The notes under the pieces: generated by a model
Databases searched by the model: none
The model's input: the letters and a program-made list of their open reading frames with translations, nothing else
Told to the model about the DNA's origin: nothing
From: Saccharofermentans sp.
Lineage (GTDB): Bacteria; Bacillota; Clostridia; Saccharofermentanales; Saccharofermentanaceae
Direction of reading: 5' to 3'
DNA: 64,000 nucleotides
Assembly (NCBI GenBank): GCA_024403675.1
Contig: JAKSRH010000003.1
Span: 1-64,000, forward strand
Position numbers and translations under genes: made by a program
Shown: in pieces, positions 9,231 to 18,099 of the stretch
Position numbering within the stretch: position 1 is the stretch's first letter
Layout: each line of letters starts with the position of its first letter

Positions 9231-10160
9231 TTATTCTGCAAAAAGTGGTGTGGACAAATATCTATCACCTGTGTCTGGGAGAAGTACTACAACATTCTTA
9301 CCCTTAAACTCAGGACGATTTGCTACCTGAGTAGCTGCCCAAAGAGCGGCACCGGAGGAAATACCAATAAGAAGTCCTTCTTTGCGTGCGAGTTCACGAC
9401 CTGTTGTAAATGCATCTTCATTTTCTACAGTGATAACTTCATCATAAATTTCAGTATTAAGTGTATCTGGGACAAATCCAGCACCGATACCCTGAATCTT
9501 ATGTGGACCAGAAACACCCTTAGTAAGTACTGGAGAACCTGCTGGCTCTACGCCAATAATCTTAACATCTGGATTAACACTCTTAAGGTAAGCACCAACA
9601 CCAGAAATTGTTCCTCCTGTACCGATTCCTGCAACAAATGCATCTACCTTGCCATCAAGATCCTTCCAAATCTCAGGTCCTGTTGTCTCCTTATGTGCCT
9701 TAGGGTTAGCTGGGTTTACGAACTGACCAGGGATAAAACTATTTGGAAGTTCTGCAGCGAGCTCCTCTGCCTTTGCAATAGCGCCCTTCATACCCTTTGC
9801 ACCCTCTGTAAGTACAAGCTCTGCACCATATGCCTTAAGAAGATTTCTTCTCTCTACGCTCATTGTCTCTGGCATTGTAATGATAATTTTATATCCCTTA
9901 GATGCCGCAACAGCTGCAAGACCAATACCTGTGTTACCAGATGTAGGCTCGATAATTACGGAGCCTTCCTTAAGTTTACCTGTAGCCTCAGCGTCTTCAA
10001 TCATTGCATACGCTACTCTATCCTTTACGCTTCCAGCTGGATTAAGATACTCAAGCTTTGCATATACTGTAGCTCCAAGATCATTATTCTTATTGTAGTT
10101 AGAAAGCTCAAGAAGTGGTGTGCCTCCGATAAGTTCTGTGATTTTCTTTACAAGTGCCAT
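9231..10160 (-). CDS. cysK: Cysteine synthase A
   Basis: This 309-residue PLP enzyme of the beta-substituting family forms L-cysteine from O-acetylserine and sulfide. The PLP lysine is Lys46 in GSVKDR, the substrate-loop signature TSGNTG follows at about 73-78, and [10 protein letters not shown] binds the cofactor phosphate. Length and motif order are typical of CysK. The ATG has a good ribosome binding site (AAGGAG) and a strong promoter upstream. It is monocistronic, bounded by its own terminator. The other acetyl-ester route in the window, MetA, makes the methionine precursor, so sulfur amino-acid supply is well represented here. Confidence 0.96.
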   Translation of the reverse strand: MALVKKITELIGGTPLLELSNYNKNNDLGATVYAKLEYLNPAGSVKDRVAYAMIEDAEATGKLKEGSVIIEPTSGNTGIGLAAVAASKGYKIIITMPETMSVERRNLLKAYGAELVLTEGAKGMKGAIAKAEELAAELPNSFIPGQFVNPANPKAHKETTGPEIWKDLDGKVDAFVAGIGTGGTISGVGAYLKSVNPDVKIIGVEPAGSPVLTKGVSGPHKIQGIGAGFVPDTLNTEIYDEVITVENEDAFTTGRELARKEGLLIGISSGAALWAATQVANRPEFKGKNVVVLLPDTGDRYLSTPLFAE

Positions 10161-10221
10161 TTTAATATCTCCTTCGATGTTTATTTTTAAATATCACAAT
10201 TCCTATATGTTTTGTAGGTTT

Positions 10222-10250
10222 ATTCTAATTCCAACATATCTTATTGTCAA
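10222..10250 (-). promoter_or_regulatory. cysK promoter with candidate sulfur-regulator half-sites
   Basis: On the minus strand a perfect TTGACA (10245-10250) is separated by 17 bp from TAGAAT (10222-10227). Two GGAATT-type half-sites overlap it (about 10198-10205 and 10227-10234). These could be an operator for a CymR-type regulator, but that part is only a suggestion. Confidence 0.75.
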
Positions 10251-10284
10251 CACCTTTATAAAAATATTTTTCTGACACAAAAAA

Positions 10285-10308
10285 TGCCCCGTCATTTCTA
10301 ACAGGGCA
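10285..10308 (-). terminator. Terminator of the LTA-synthase-like/TSCPD operon
   Basis: A hairpin with stem TGCCC-T-GT / AC-G-GGGCA is followed on the minus strand by seven T residues. It lies just downstream of the TSCPD gene and upstream of the cysK promoter. Confidence 0.8.
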
Positions 10309-10339
10309 CTACACTATTAATTACTTGTTATGAAGCTTC

Positions 10340-10597
10340 TTACACAGCTTCTTTTGCAGCAGCTTCTCTAAGCGCCTTAGACAACTGATCTGCACATGAT
10401 GTGCTTCTAGAATTACATGTATTACCTTCTAATACATCTGCAATCTCAAGGGCATTCTTTCCTTCAACAAGTCTACCGATTGCCTTAAGATTACCATTGC
10501 AACCACCAACAAACTTAACATCAGAAACTATTCCGCCATTGATTTCGAAGTCTATCTGCATAGAACAAACACCCTTAGGCTGATATGTATAATGCAT
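10340..10597 (-). CDS. TSCPD domain protein
   Basis: This 85-residue protein belongs to the small TSCPD family, a domain also found at the C-terminus of some ribonucleotide reductases. The family motif appears here as TSCADQL at about 67-73. Conserved glycines and cysteines in VGGCNGN and NTCNSRSTSC suggest metal or redox chemistry, but no function is established. It follows the LTA-synthase-like gene by 15 bp with an AGGAGG-type ribosome binding site and is probably cotranscribed with it. A longer paralogue lies at 51507-51806. Confidence 0.85.
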   Translation of the reverse strand: MHYTYQPKGVCSMQIDFEINGGIVSDVKFVGGCNGNLKAIGRLVEGKNALEIADVLEGNTCNSRSTSCADQLSKALREAAAKEAV

Positions 10598-10612
10598 ATT
10601 TATTTCCTCCTT

Positions 10613-12469
10613 TTAATTAGATGTCTGCTCCGTACTTTTCTCCGGAATTATCTGATTCTCAGATGAAGACACCGCATCTTTTATATAATATCTTTCTCCA
10701 TCAGTACCTACAACATAGAAACTAACAGTAACATCTGTATCCATAGGCACCTTGATGTTTTCTTCATTATAATAAATATTTCCATCAGCTTCAAAACCTG
10801 ACAATGTAAACGGTCCATCAGTTGTATCACCATATGTAACCTCCACCTCTAATCTCTCAATTAAAGCTCCAGCGGTTAACTTAGTATAAGTATCAACTGA
10901 TACCAATATTTCACAATTATCATCATCAGTAGCTGTATACTCAACAAAGATATCACTTCTAGTAGTAATACGATCAAGAAGTGTATCAGTTATAGAAATC
11001 TGATTAAGAGAGTCAAGGAATACCGATTTGGCTCCAAGTTCAGAAGCGACCTGATCATAACCATATTTCTCTATAAGAGTCTTCTCATCAGAAAACAAAT
11101 TTGTTCCTAGCCCAAGTCTGTCACCTTCAATACTTACACCCATAGCAGCAAGAGAAGTAGGGAACATATCTAATGTTGAATACTGTCTTACGTTATCAGG
11201 GTTTTGTACCTCAGCTGCTGGGTTAATAATACATGTATATACCTTACGAGAATATTCCTCATCTACATTCTCACAGTAATCAGAATCCATAGTTGGGTGA
11301 TCACCACAAATAATAATTGTAGTATTCTCATAAAAATCCTGTTCCTGAATCCAAGATACAAACTGGCTCACCTGAGAATCAGAACAATTAAAAACATTAG
11401 AATACTGGTCATCACCAAATGAATTTCCACAATTTCTACATACATAACCATCTTCAAAATGTGTATCAACTGTAAGAAGAGTGAGATTAAATGGCTGGCC
11501 CTCATCATTAAGTCTAGTCATTTCAGATCTAGCATAATCAAAAAGCTTCTCATCCTCATAGCCCCACCATCTGTAATAATTTGATGGAATAAGACCTGCT
11601 TCTACTGCATGGTCATAATCAAAAATAGTATAGTCACCATGGTTAACAAAATATAACTGTCTGCCACCAAATGTAGCTCTAGAACCAATCATTAATTCAT
11701 TGGTGTAACCGTTACTTTTTAAAATATCTCCGAAAGCAACTACGCCAGGGAAAAATTCCTCTTGGGTATCCATATCATTACGGCTAAGACCAGTCTTAAG
11801 TGGCAAACCAGAAGACTGTGCAAAAAGTGCTCCCATAGTATAAGTACAACCAGTAAAAGCGACACCGCCGTTAAGCTTGTTACTATTTCCACCAAAGCAC
11901 TCATTATTCATGGCAAGCTCTGTAAGTTCAGGGATTACATTTTGCTCAAAAGCACCACCATGGCTTTCATCAGAATACGTAACTTCCATAGATTCCAAGT
12001 AAATATATACGACATTGCGCTTGGTTTCAGGAAATACTAAATTTACAGTAGACGGATCAACATACTCATCCTCAATAAATGTAGATTCCTGACTATTTTT
12101 CTCAATATAATCAACAATCATCAACTTTCTATCTAACTGTTTAAAAGCAAAAATAATACAACAAATAGAGGCCAACACACCCACAATCGAAAGTATTACC
12201 TGCGTCTTCTTTTTTTTGCGCAAAAAAACAATCGCTGCAATAAACAAAGCTGCTACCGCAAAAGAGGGAATCGCATAATGTGTAATGCAGTTACGAATAA
12301 TATCTGGATTTGTACCCTTGAGATTCGCCTTAAGATGAAAAAGAAGTTCATCCATAGTAAGATTTGCCCAAGTTTTCAGTAACCACTTGGACATGAACAG
12401 CACGAACACTGAAAGTGTAAATAATACTGCTGAAAATATTACAAAAATTAATCTAAGGACTTTCTTCAT
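10613..12469 (-). CDS. LTA synthase family membrane phosphotransferase
   Basis: This 618-residue protein has three predicted membrane spans (about 6-26, 66-84, 91-109) and a large extracellular sulfatase-fold domain. Metal and catalytic residues follow the LtaS pattern: Glu159 in YLESME, a threonine nucleophile at 209-211 in GCTYTMGAL, and Asp-His in CGDHPTMDSD. LtaS-type enzymes polymerise or transfer glycerol-phosphate from phosphatidylglycerol. Canonical LtaS has five spans, so this may be a primase- or modifying-type relative. The C-terminal about 110 residues look like a beta-rich extension with a low-complexity tail. It is transcribed away from pheA and cotranscribed with the TSCPD gene. 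Confidence 0.85.
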   Translation of the reverse strand: MKKVLRLIFVIFSAVLFTLSVFVLFMSKWLLKTWANLTMDELLFHLKANLKGTNPDIIRNCITHYAIPSFAVAALFIAAIVFLRKKKKTQVILSIVGVLASICCIIFAFKQLDRKLMIVDYIEKNSQESTFIEDEYVDPSTVNLVFPETKRNVVYIYLESMEVTYSDESHGGAFEQNVIPELTELAMNNECFGGNSNKLNGGVAFTGCTYTMGALFAQSSGLPLKTGLSRNDMDTQEEFFPGVVAFGDILKSNGYTNELMIGSRATFGGRQLYFVNHGDYTIFDYDHAVEAGLIPSNYYRWWGYEDEKLFDYARSEMTRLNDEGQPFNLTLLTVDTHFEDGYVCRNCGNSFGDDQYSNVFNCSDSQVSQFVSWIQEQDFYENTTIIICGDHPTMDSDYCENVDEEYSRKVYTCIINPAAEVQNPDNVRQYSTLDMFPTSLAAMGVSIEGDRLGLGTNLFSDEKTLIEKYGYDQVASELGAKSVFLDSLNQISITDTLLDRITTRSDIFVEYTATDDDNCEILVSVDTYTKLTAGALIERLEVEVTYGDTTDGPFTLSGFEADGNIYYNEENIKVPMDTDVTVSFYVVGTDGERYYIKDAVSSSENQIIPEKSTEQTSN

Positions 12470-12547
12470 AAGCGCAATTATTGCACAAGTGCATATATAA
12501 ATCTATGGATAAACTGGGTATAAAAATCGGCAAAAACAGCCTAGGTA

Positions 12548-12575
12548 TTGAAAAAATTACACTAAAGTATATAAT
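12548..12575 (+). promoter_or_regulatory. Promoter of the pheA leader/pheA transcript
   Basis: TTGAAA (12548-12553) and TATAAT (12570-12575) are separated by 16 bp. Transcription would be expected to start at about 12582-12584. That is where the leader-peptide ATG begins, so the transcript appears leaderless or nearly so. Confidence 0.75.
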
Positions 12576-12583
12576 TTCCAATT

Positions 12584-12670
12584 ATGAGTAGACGATTTTT
12601 TACAAGCAATGACTTCTTTTTTAGCTTCGTATTCTTTTTTATGAGACGACGCATTCAGTTCACTGCTTAA
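12584..12670 (+). CDS. Phenylalanine-rich leader peptide of pheA
   Basis: A 28-codon reading frame upstream of pheA contains ten phenylalanine codons, at positions 5, 6, 11-13, 15, 17-19 and 26, with runs of FF, FFF and FFF. This is the hallmark of an amino-acid attenuation leader peptide. The ATG lies only 8 bp after the -10 hexamer and has no Shine-Dalgarno sequence, so it is probably translated from a leaderless message. The stop codon (12668-12670) falls directly after the antiterminator strand at 12656-12666. A ribosome that completes the peptide would therefore cover that strand, while one stalled at the Phe codons would leave it free. Confidence 0.82.
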   Translation: MSRRFFTSNDFFFSFVFFFMRRRIQFTA

Positions 12671-12728
12671 AATCCGATTAGATAATAACGAATTACAAGG
12701 GTCTTGCAGTGAACTGCAGGACCTTTTT
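12656..12728 (+). promoter_or_regulatory. Transcription attenuator of pheA (antiterminator and terminator)
   Basis: Two exclusive structures are visible. The terminator is a 13-bp stem (12697-12709 with 12714-12726, two G-U pairs) closed by a TGAA tetraloop and ending in T5. The antiterminator pairs CAGTTCACTGC (12656-12666) perfectly over 11 bp with GCAGTGAACTG (12706-12716), which destroys the terminator stem. The first strand overlaps the end of the Phe-rich leader peptide. The arrangement is the classical ribosome-mediated attenuation logic: low charged tRNA-Phe gives stalling, antitermination and pheA expression. Confidence 0.85.
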
Positions 12729-12749
12729 GATTAGCATAAGGAGAACAAT

Positions 12750-13886
12750 ATGGTATCTAGGGAAACTCAGGAACAGATTTCTGCTATCGATGAGCAGATT
12801 AAGGAACTTACAGCTAAGAGACTTAAGCTCGCTACAGAATCTGACGCATCAATGCTTAAAAGTGAGGCAGCAAGAAACAATCGCGCCTATGAGCGACAGT
12901 TTATGAGCTCCATCGAATCACACGATATCAATATGGAAAGCTGCGAGCGCGTATTATTCCGCACTCTCTTTAATCTTTCACATTCTTATAGTGCTTCTCA
13001 GATTGGACATAAGTCTGAGCTTTCAGACAAAATTTCCAAAGCACTTACAGAAACCCCTCAGGTATTTCCTACTAAAGCACTCGTTGCTTGTCAGGGTGTT
13101 GAGGGTGCATATTCTCAGATTGCATGTGACAAATTATTTAACAGTGCAAACATCATGTTCTTTAGAACTTTCGACGGTGTTTTCCAGGCAGTTGAAAATG
13201 GCATGGTAGAGTACGGTGTTCTTCCTATCGAGAACTCTTCTTATGGATCTGTAACTCAGGTTTATGATCTTATGAAGTCTCACCACTTCCACATTGTACG
13301 TTCCCTCAAGCTTCAGATTAGACACAGACTTCTTGCTAAGCCAGGCACAAAACTTGAGGATGTTCGTGAAGTATTCTCCCATGAGCAGGCTATTGGCCAG
13401 TGCAGCCAGTTCTTCAAGGATAACAAGCAGATTAAAGTTACAGTTGTAGAAAACACTGCAATTGCTGCCAAGATGGTAGCTGACTCTGAACGTAATGACG
13501 TTGCAGCTATTTCTTCTGCTGACTGTTCATCACTTTATGGCCTCAACGTAGTTAAGGATGATATCGTAAATTCTGATCATAACTACACAAGATTTATCTG
13601 TATTACAAAGGACCTCAAGATTTTCCCAGGTGCGAACAGAGCATCAATCATGCTCGCTTTAGGCCATACTCCTGGTGCACTTTCAAATACTCTCGCACGC
13701 TTCTCTGCACTTGGTCTCAACCTCACCAAAATCGAATCCAGACCAATTCAAGGACGTGACTTCGAGTTCATGTTCTATCTGGATATCGACGCCTCTATTT
13801 ATTCAGATGCTTTCGTAAATCTCCTGTGTCAGTTAGATCAGGACCCAGAAGCATTTACTTACTTAGGATCTTATTCTGAATTCTAA
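12750..13886 (+). CDS. pheA: Prephenate dehydratase with AroQ-like N-terminal and C-terminal ACT domains (P-protein)
   Basis: This 378-residue cytosolic enzyme makes phenylpyruvate, the precursor of phenylalanine. Residues about 105-285 form the prephenate dehydratase domain (QGVEGAYSQIA, ENSSYGSVTQV, and the catalytic-site motif NYTRF). Residues about 295-375 form an ACT domain with GALSNTLARF and ESRP, the Phe-binding feedback site. The first 90 residues look like the helical AroQ chorismate mutase (EQISAIDEQI), but residues normally needed for catalysis appear substituted, so mutase activity is uncertain. The start ATG has an AAGGAG site. Expression is very likely governed by the upstream attenuator. 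A bidirectional terminator follows the gene. Confidence 0.93.
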   Translation: MVSRETQEQISAIDEQIKELTAKRLKLATESDASMLKSEAARNNRAYERQFMSSIESHDINMESCERVLFRTLFNLSHSYSASQIGHKSELSDKISKALTETPQVFPTKALVACQGVEGAYSQIACDKLFNSANIMFFRTFDGVFQAVENGMVEYGVLPIENSSYGSVTQVYDLMKSHHFHIVRSLKLQIRHRLLAKPGTKLEDVREVFSHEQAIGQCSQFFKDNKQIKVTVVENTAIAAKMVADSERNDVAAISSADCSSLYGLNVVKDDIVNSDHNYTRFICITKDLKIFPGANRASIMLALGHTPGALSNTLARFSALGLNLTKIESRPIQGRDFEFMFYLDIDASIYSDAFVNLLCQLDQDPEAFTYLGSYSEF

Positions 13887-13900
13887 TTAATAAAACAAAC

Positions 13901-13931
13901 AAAAAGCTGACTTGATTCAAGTCAGCTTTTT
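13901..13931. terminator. Bidirectional terminator between pheA and the lipoprotein gene
   Basis: A perfect 14-bp inverted repeat (AAAAAGCTGACTTG / CAAGTCAGCTTTTT) with a 3-nt loop lies between the convergent genes. It has A and T flanks on both sides, so it can end transcription from either strand. Confidence 0.92.
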
Positions 13932-13936
13932 TATTA

Positions 13937-15091
13937 TTATCTCCATCCGAGAACTACGTTTACGATTTCACCATCCTGAACCTCAACTGGTTCTAAGAGG
14001 GAATAACCTCCAGACATCCAGCCATTATATACATTTCCGTACGTGTAAGTATGAAGGTAATCATAGTAATAAGAATTAGTTAATGTCAAAGGTTCATCTG
14101 GATTAACACCAACCAATGGATCACCATCACCCCCACCAGTAAGCCAACAGAAATGGTCTTCAATCTGACAATCAGGAGAGATATCGATAATACAATATCT
14201 TGAGTAGGCATATGGCGTGTAAGCAGAGTCACTATGAAGGATATAATTTCCATTATCAAGTGATATAAACCAGCCATATACATATTCGCCAGACTCAGTA
14301 GAAAGTGACAATTCAGCATAAGATGCATACTCTGTATCATACATGCTATCAATGTTATATGCATTTCCATTTATATCAGTAAAACTATCTACAGAATCCA
14401 ATGAGTTGAAAGTATCTGCATCAATAATTACAGGGTAACCAATTTCTACTAATGCCTGTGTTCCTGCTTCGTTACTGCAAATCCAAGTGCCCTGATATGT
14501 ACCATCTTCAATATCACTTGAAGGCACAAGTTCTCCTACTTCTTCCTCAACCATAATTGGAAGCTGGAGGAATACATCCTTTGGAGAACCACCCTCTGGA
14601 TACCAATCATGGCCTAAAGTAGTTTCAACAACTTCGCCATCAATAACAGCATAAGCTACAGAGACATCTCCTGTATTTACAACGAGACCCCAACGGCTAT
14701 CTACACCATCATTAGCTCCATATCTGAAATGTTCAAAAATAAAAAGTGCATCACTATCAAATGATTCATTATTTACGAAATCCATAAATAATTCATAAGC
14801 GATAGCATCAGCTTCATTTGCTTCATTACCACATTCACCAAGTTCTACATTAGGAGTAACTACAGGTTCTGTCTCTTCAGTTTCAATAACAGGATCTGTC
14901 TCGATAACTGTAGTTTCTACGACTGTAGTCTCAGGAACTTCTGTCTCAGTAGCTTCCTCTGTCTCTTCTTCCTCGTCTTCATGTCTTGACTTCTTGTCAT
15001 CAGAATCTTTCTTGGAACAAGCAGAAACACCAAGTACTGACGCACCAATTACTGTCGCCAAAAGAAGCGCCATAATCTTTCTCTTTTTCAT
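13937..15091 (-). CDS. Predicted lipoprotein, acidic linker, unknown function
   Basis: This 384-residue secreted protein has a lipoprotein signal peptide: a KKRK start, a hydrophobic core and the lipobox VSAC, with lipidated Cys25. Residues about 30-80 are a Glu/Thr/Val-rich low-complexity stretch, a typical spacer across the wall. The remaining 300 residues are mature extracellular sequence with many aromatic and acidic residues and repeated short Tyr-rich segments. I do not recognise a catalytic domain. It lies 18 bp downstream of alr and may be read through from that operon. The ATG has an AAGGGG site. Confidence 0.75.
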   Translation of the reverse strand: MKKRKIMALLLATVIGASVLGVSACSKKDSDDKKSRHEDEEEETEEATETEVPETTVVETTVIETDPVIETEETEPVVTPNVELGECGNEANEADAIAYELFMDFVNNESFDSDALFIFEHFRYGANDGVDSRWGLVVNTGDVSVAYAVIDGEVVETTLGHDWYPEGGSPKDVFLQLPIMVEEEVGELVPSSDIEDGTYQGTWICSNEAGTQALVEIGYPVIIDADTFNSLDSVDSFTDINGNAYNIDSMYDTEYASYAELSLSTESGEYVYGWFISLDNGNYILHSDSAYTPYAYSRYCIIDISPDCQIEDHFCWLTGGGDGDPLVGVNPDEPLTLTNSYYYDYLHTYTYGNVYNGWMSGGYSLLEPVEVQDGEIVNVVLGWR

Positions 15092-15109
15092 ATCTATTCC
15101 CCTTTATTT

Positions 15110-16282
15110 TTATTTTGTCTCAACAGGTTTCCCGTCTTCGACAAATATTCTATGAACTCTCTTACCTACATCACAGGTAATCTCATAACTAATAGTGCCA
15201 AGATAGTCCGCTAACTCATCTGCACTTCTATTTTTACCAAAAATCTCAACGACCTGACCCTTTGCTACCTCGCCTTCCATATCAGTAGCATCAAGCATAC
15301 ACATATCCATGCAAACATTACCAATAATTGGAAGTCTCTGGCCATTAACCATAAGCTCAAATCCGTTACTAAATCTTCTGCTTAAGCCATCTGCATATCC
15401 AACAGAAATAGTAATAACCTTAGTTGGACGAGTAGCTGTAAAGTGTCTACCGTAAGATACTGTTGTTCCATCAGGAATCTCTTTAACATGAATAACCTTA
15501 GCATACCAAGTCATTACAGGCTTTAGGTTAATCTTAGTTGGACCCTCTGGACATCCTGCTGGAATAAGGCCATACAGAATAAGTCCTGCACGAACCATAT
15601 CAAGATGCTTTTCAGGAAATCTTAAAATACCAGCGCTATTACAGATGTGACGCTTAGTAAATTTAACCCCACGAGCTTCTACCGCAGCTATAGTATCAAT
15701 AAATCTTTTATACTGATTTTCTGTGTATTCATCATCATCGCAATCAGCTACTGCAAAGTGTGAGAAAACACCATAAGGATTAATTCCAGGCATGGAGCAT
15801 ACTTCAACAATAGTATCGATACTAGAACCATCAGTGGCAAAACCAATTCTTCCCATACCTGTATCCAGTTTAATGTGGATATTTGTTGTCTTGCCCTGCT
15901 TAACAGCTTCTTCTGACAAAATTCTTGCAGATTCTATATCATAAATGGCAAGATCAACATCATATTTAACTGCGTCCTCATAATAAGCACTATCTGTGCC
16001 GCCAAGAATCAAAAGACGTGATGTGATTCCATTTTTACGAAGATGAATCGCTTCACCAATAGTAGCAATACAAAGTCCGTTGGCACCATTATCAAGAAGT
16101 GTCTTAGCTACTTCAATAGCACCATGACCATAAGCATCTGCCTTAACGACTGCCATAATGTCAGCATCAGGTGAAGAAACTCTTCTAATTTCTCTAATAT
16201 TATTCTTAAGCGCGTCCAAATCGATTTCTACACAAGAACGATCGAACAACTTACGATACTTACTATCTTCAAACCAATTCAT
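15110..16282 (-). CDS. alr: Alanine racemase
   Basis: This 390-residue PLP enzyme interconverts L- and D-alanine for peptidoglycan. The PLP lysine lies in the N-terminal AVVKADAYGHG motif, and the second catalytic base, tyrosine, is in SVGYADGLSRR. The fold is the usual TIM barrel plus C-terminal beta domain. An upstream in-frame TTG exists, but the ATG whose first base is 16282 overlaps the TAA of the preceding nnrD gene by one nucleotide (TAATG), so I prefer that start. The pairing of nnrD with alr is common in Firmicutes. Confidence 0.95.
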   Translation of the reverse strand: MNWFEDSKYRKLFDRSCVEIDLDALKNNIREIRRVSSPDADIMAVVKADAYGHGAIEVAKTLLDNGANGLCIATIGEAIHLRKNGITSRLLILGGTDSAYYEDAVKYDVDLAIYDIESARILSEEAVKQGKTTNIHIKLDTGMGRIGFATDGSSIDTIVEVCSMPGINPYGVFSHFAVADCDDDEYTENQYKRFIDTIAAVEARGVKFTKRHICNSAGILRFPEKHLDMVRAGLILYGLIPAGCPEGPTKINLKPVMTWYAKVIHVKEIPDGTTVSYGRHFTATRPTKVITISVGYADGLSRRFSNGFELMVNGQRLPIIGNVCMDMCMLDATDMEGEVAKGQVVEIFGKNRSADELADYLGTISYEITCDVGKRVHRIFVEDGKPVETK

Positions 16283-17160
16283 TATTTCCAATTAACACTT
16301 TCATATGCATAAGTAAGATTCTTAATGACATCTGTAGGGAGCATAGCTCTCTTGCCTACTTCAGATGCTGCTACACATCCAGCAAATCCATGAATGTACA
16401 CAGAACTTACTGCGGCTACCTTAGGTTCAATTCCCTGCGCAAGCATTCCAACAATAAGACCTGCGAGCACATCTCCGGAACCACCCTTGCTCATGCCGCT
16501 ATTTGACATAATATTAATATAACACTCTTTTTCTGGTGTTTGAGTGATTGTTACATGATTTTTTAGAACTACAATGCAGTCATTTGTAGTAGCAAATTCA
16601 GCCGCAAGCTTTTCGAGATCATCCTCACCAACATTACTTTTGCCAATAAGTCTTTTAAACTCACCTACATGTGGGGTAAGAATTGCTACATCAAGTCCAC
16701 GCTCACGTCTAGTTTTAAGAACTGGTAACAACTCTTCTTTAAAATGCGCAAGTAAATTCAAAGCTCCTGCATCAACAACAAGGCATGGTGCTTTTTCTAA
16801 AAGATAAGAAAGCAAAGCAAAAGAACGCTGGTCCTCAGTATCAATACCAGGACCAATTAACGCTGCGGTTGCTTTCGTAAGGTATTCAGAAGTTTGACGC
16901 AAAAGCTTCGAAACAGATGCATCATAAGGTGAAAAGAGTGCGCAAGGGCAAGAAACACGTGTGGACGCATAGCTTTCCTCGGGACCCAAAACACGTGTCA
17001 TACCAACACCACTTCTAAGACAAGAAGAAACTGCTAAAGTCTGTGCGCCAGTCATAAAGCGACTTCCGGCAACAATAAGTGCTGTGCCGAAAGTTCCCTT
17101 GTGACCATCCTCTTTACGAGAAGGTGCCCATGACTTAATTAGAGCTTCATCAATTATCAT
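16282..17160 (-). CDS. nnrD: ADP-dependent NAD(P)H-hydrate dehydratase
   Basis: This 292-residue ribokinase-like enzyme repairs hydrated NAD(P)H using ADP. Key motifs are [12 protein letters not shown] near the N-terminus, DAGALN for the substrate site, [11 protein letters not shown], and the glycine-rich [11 protein letters not shown] with the catalytic aspartate. Only the dehydratase half is present; the NnrE epimerase half usually fused to it is missing. The ATG at 17158-17160 is preferred over the upstream frame because AGGAG lies 8 nt before it. It overlaps the end of metA by 11 nt and is followed by alr with a 1-nt overlap. Confidence 0.92.
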   Translation of the reverse strand: MIIDEALIKSWAPSRKEDGHKGTFGTALIVAGSRFMTGAQTLAVSSCLRSGVGMTRVLGPEESYASTRVSCPCALFSPYDASVSKLLRQTSEYLTKATAALIGPGIDTEDQRSFALLSYLLEKAPCLVVDAGALNLLAHFKEELLPVLKTRRERGLDVAILTPHVGEFKRLIGKSNVGEDDLEKLAAEFATTNDCIVVLKNHVTITQTPEKECYINIMSNSGMSKGGSGDVLAGLIVGMLAQGIEPKVAAVSSVYIHGFAGCVAASEVGKRAMLPTDVIKNLTYAYESVNWK

Positions 17161-18088
17161 TTTTGTACTCCTGAAGGAGAGATAAGTCAAAAGGTGTCTC
17201 CTGGTAAACGTAATAGTTAAGCCAGTTAGTGTACATAAGTGTTGCAGAAGAACTCCATCTCTTAACTACACCCTTGTCAGGATCATTATCAGTGTAATAG
17301 TTAACTGGAACCTCAATAGGAAGCCCCTTCTCCACATCTCTTCTGTACTCCTTATCGAGAGTATCTGCATCATACTCAGAGTGACCCATAATAAAAATCT
17401 GTCTACCGTGAAGATCTGATACGGCGAAAAGTCCGCACTCTTCAGATTCAGAAAGAATACGAAGAGAAGGAACCTTCTCTACATCCTCCTTACGAACTTC
17501 AGTATGTCTTGAGTGAGGTACATAAAAAACATCATCAAATCCACGGAAAAGCTTTACTGGTCTACTATATGTCATGTTGTGTTCAAAAATACCAAAGCAC
17601 TTCTTCTCGAGATCATACTTAGGAATACCATAGTGATAATAAAGAGCAGCCATTGCCCCCCAACAAAGGTGAAGTGTGGAATACACATGGGACTTGCTCC
17701 ACGCCATAATCTCCTTAAGTTCTTCCCAATAATCAACCTCTTCATAAGGCATCTGCTCTACTGGAGCACCAGTAATAATCATTCCATCATAAAAACGATT
17801 TTTAACCTGTTCGAATGTCTCATAATATTTAATAAGGTGCTCCTGAGAAGTATTCTTAGAAACATGAGAAGTAATTCTTAATAAATCTACATCCACCTGA
17901 ATAGGAGAATTAGAAAGCGCTCTAAGGAGCTGTGCTTCTGTTGTATTCTTGTCAGGCATAAGATTAAGAATAACAATTCTAATAGGTCTTATATCCTGAG
18001 ACAGAGCTCTATTCTCCTCCATAACAAATATTCTCTCCTGCTCTAACACCTGTCTAGCAGGAAGATTGTCCGCAATTCTGATTGGCAT
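17150..18088 (-). CDS. metA: Homoserine O-acetyltransferase (MetA family)
   Basis: This 312-residue enzyme activates homoserine for methionine synthesis. The catalytic cysteine is Cys142 in HLCWGAM, and the catalytic histidine and glutamate lie in MGHSEYD (His236, Glu238). Residue 111 is glutamate (GAPVEQM). In characterised MetA proteins Glu111 marks acetyl-CoA users, whereas Gly111 marks the succinyl-CoA enzymes. O-acetylation is therefore predicted despite the family's older succinyltransferase name. The start is supported by AAGGAG. It lies 11 bp after the nucleoside kinase gene in the same operon. Confidence 0.94.
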   Translation of the reverse strand: MPIRIADNLPARQVLEQERIFVMEENRALSQDIRPIRIVILNLMPDKNTTEAQLLRALSNSPIQVDVDLLRITSHVSKNTSQEHLIKYYETFEQVKNRFYDGMIITGAPVEQMPYEEVDYWEELKEIMAWSKSHVYSTLHLCWGAMAALYYHYGIPKYDLEKKCFGIFEHNMTYSRPVKLFRGFDDVFYVPHSRHTEVRKEDVEKVPSLRILSESEECGLFAVSDLHGRQIFIMGHSEYDADTLDKEYRRDVEKGLPIEVPVNYYTDNDPDKGVVKRWSSSATLMYTNWLNYYVYQETPFDLSLLQEYKNDN

Positions 18089-18099
18089 CAGTATTCTCC

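Noticed and set aside
9501..10190. 229-residue plus-strand open frame across cysK
   Set aside because: It runs antisense to cysK and its promoter side, and its Cys/Leu-rich composition reflects the complement of the real gene.
12470..12749. T-box riboswitch upstream of pheA
   Set aside because: There is no T-box consensus, and the leader is far too short. The Phe-rich peptide and alternative pairing explain the region.
17150..18088. MetA as homoserine O-succinyltransferase
   Set aside because: Residue 111 is Glu, the marker of acetyl-CoA users; succinyl-CoA enzymes have Gly there.
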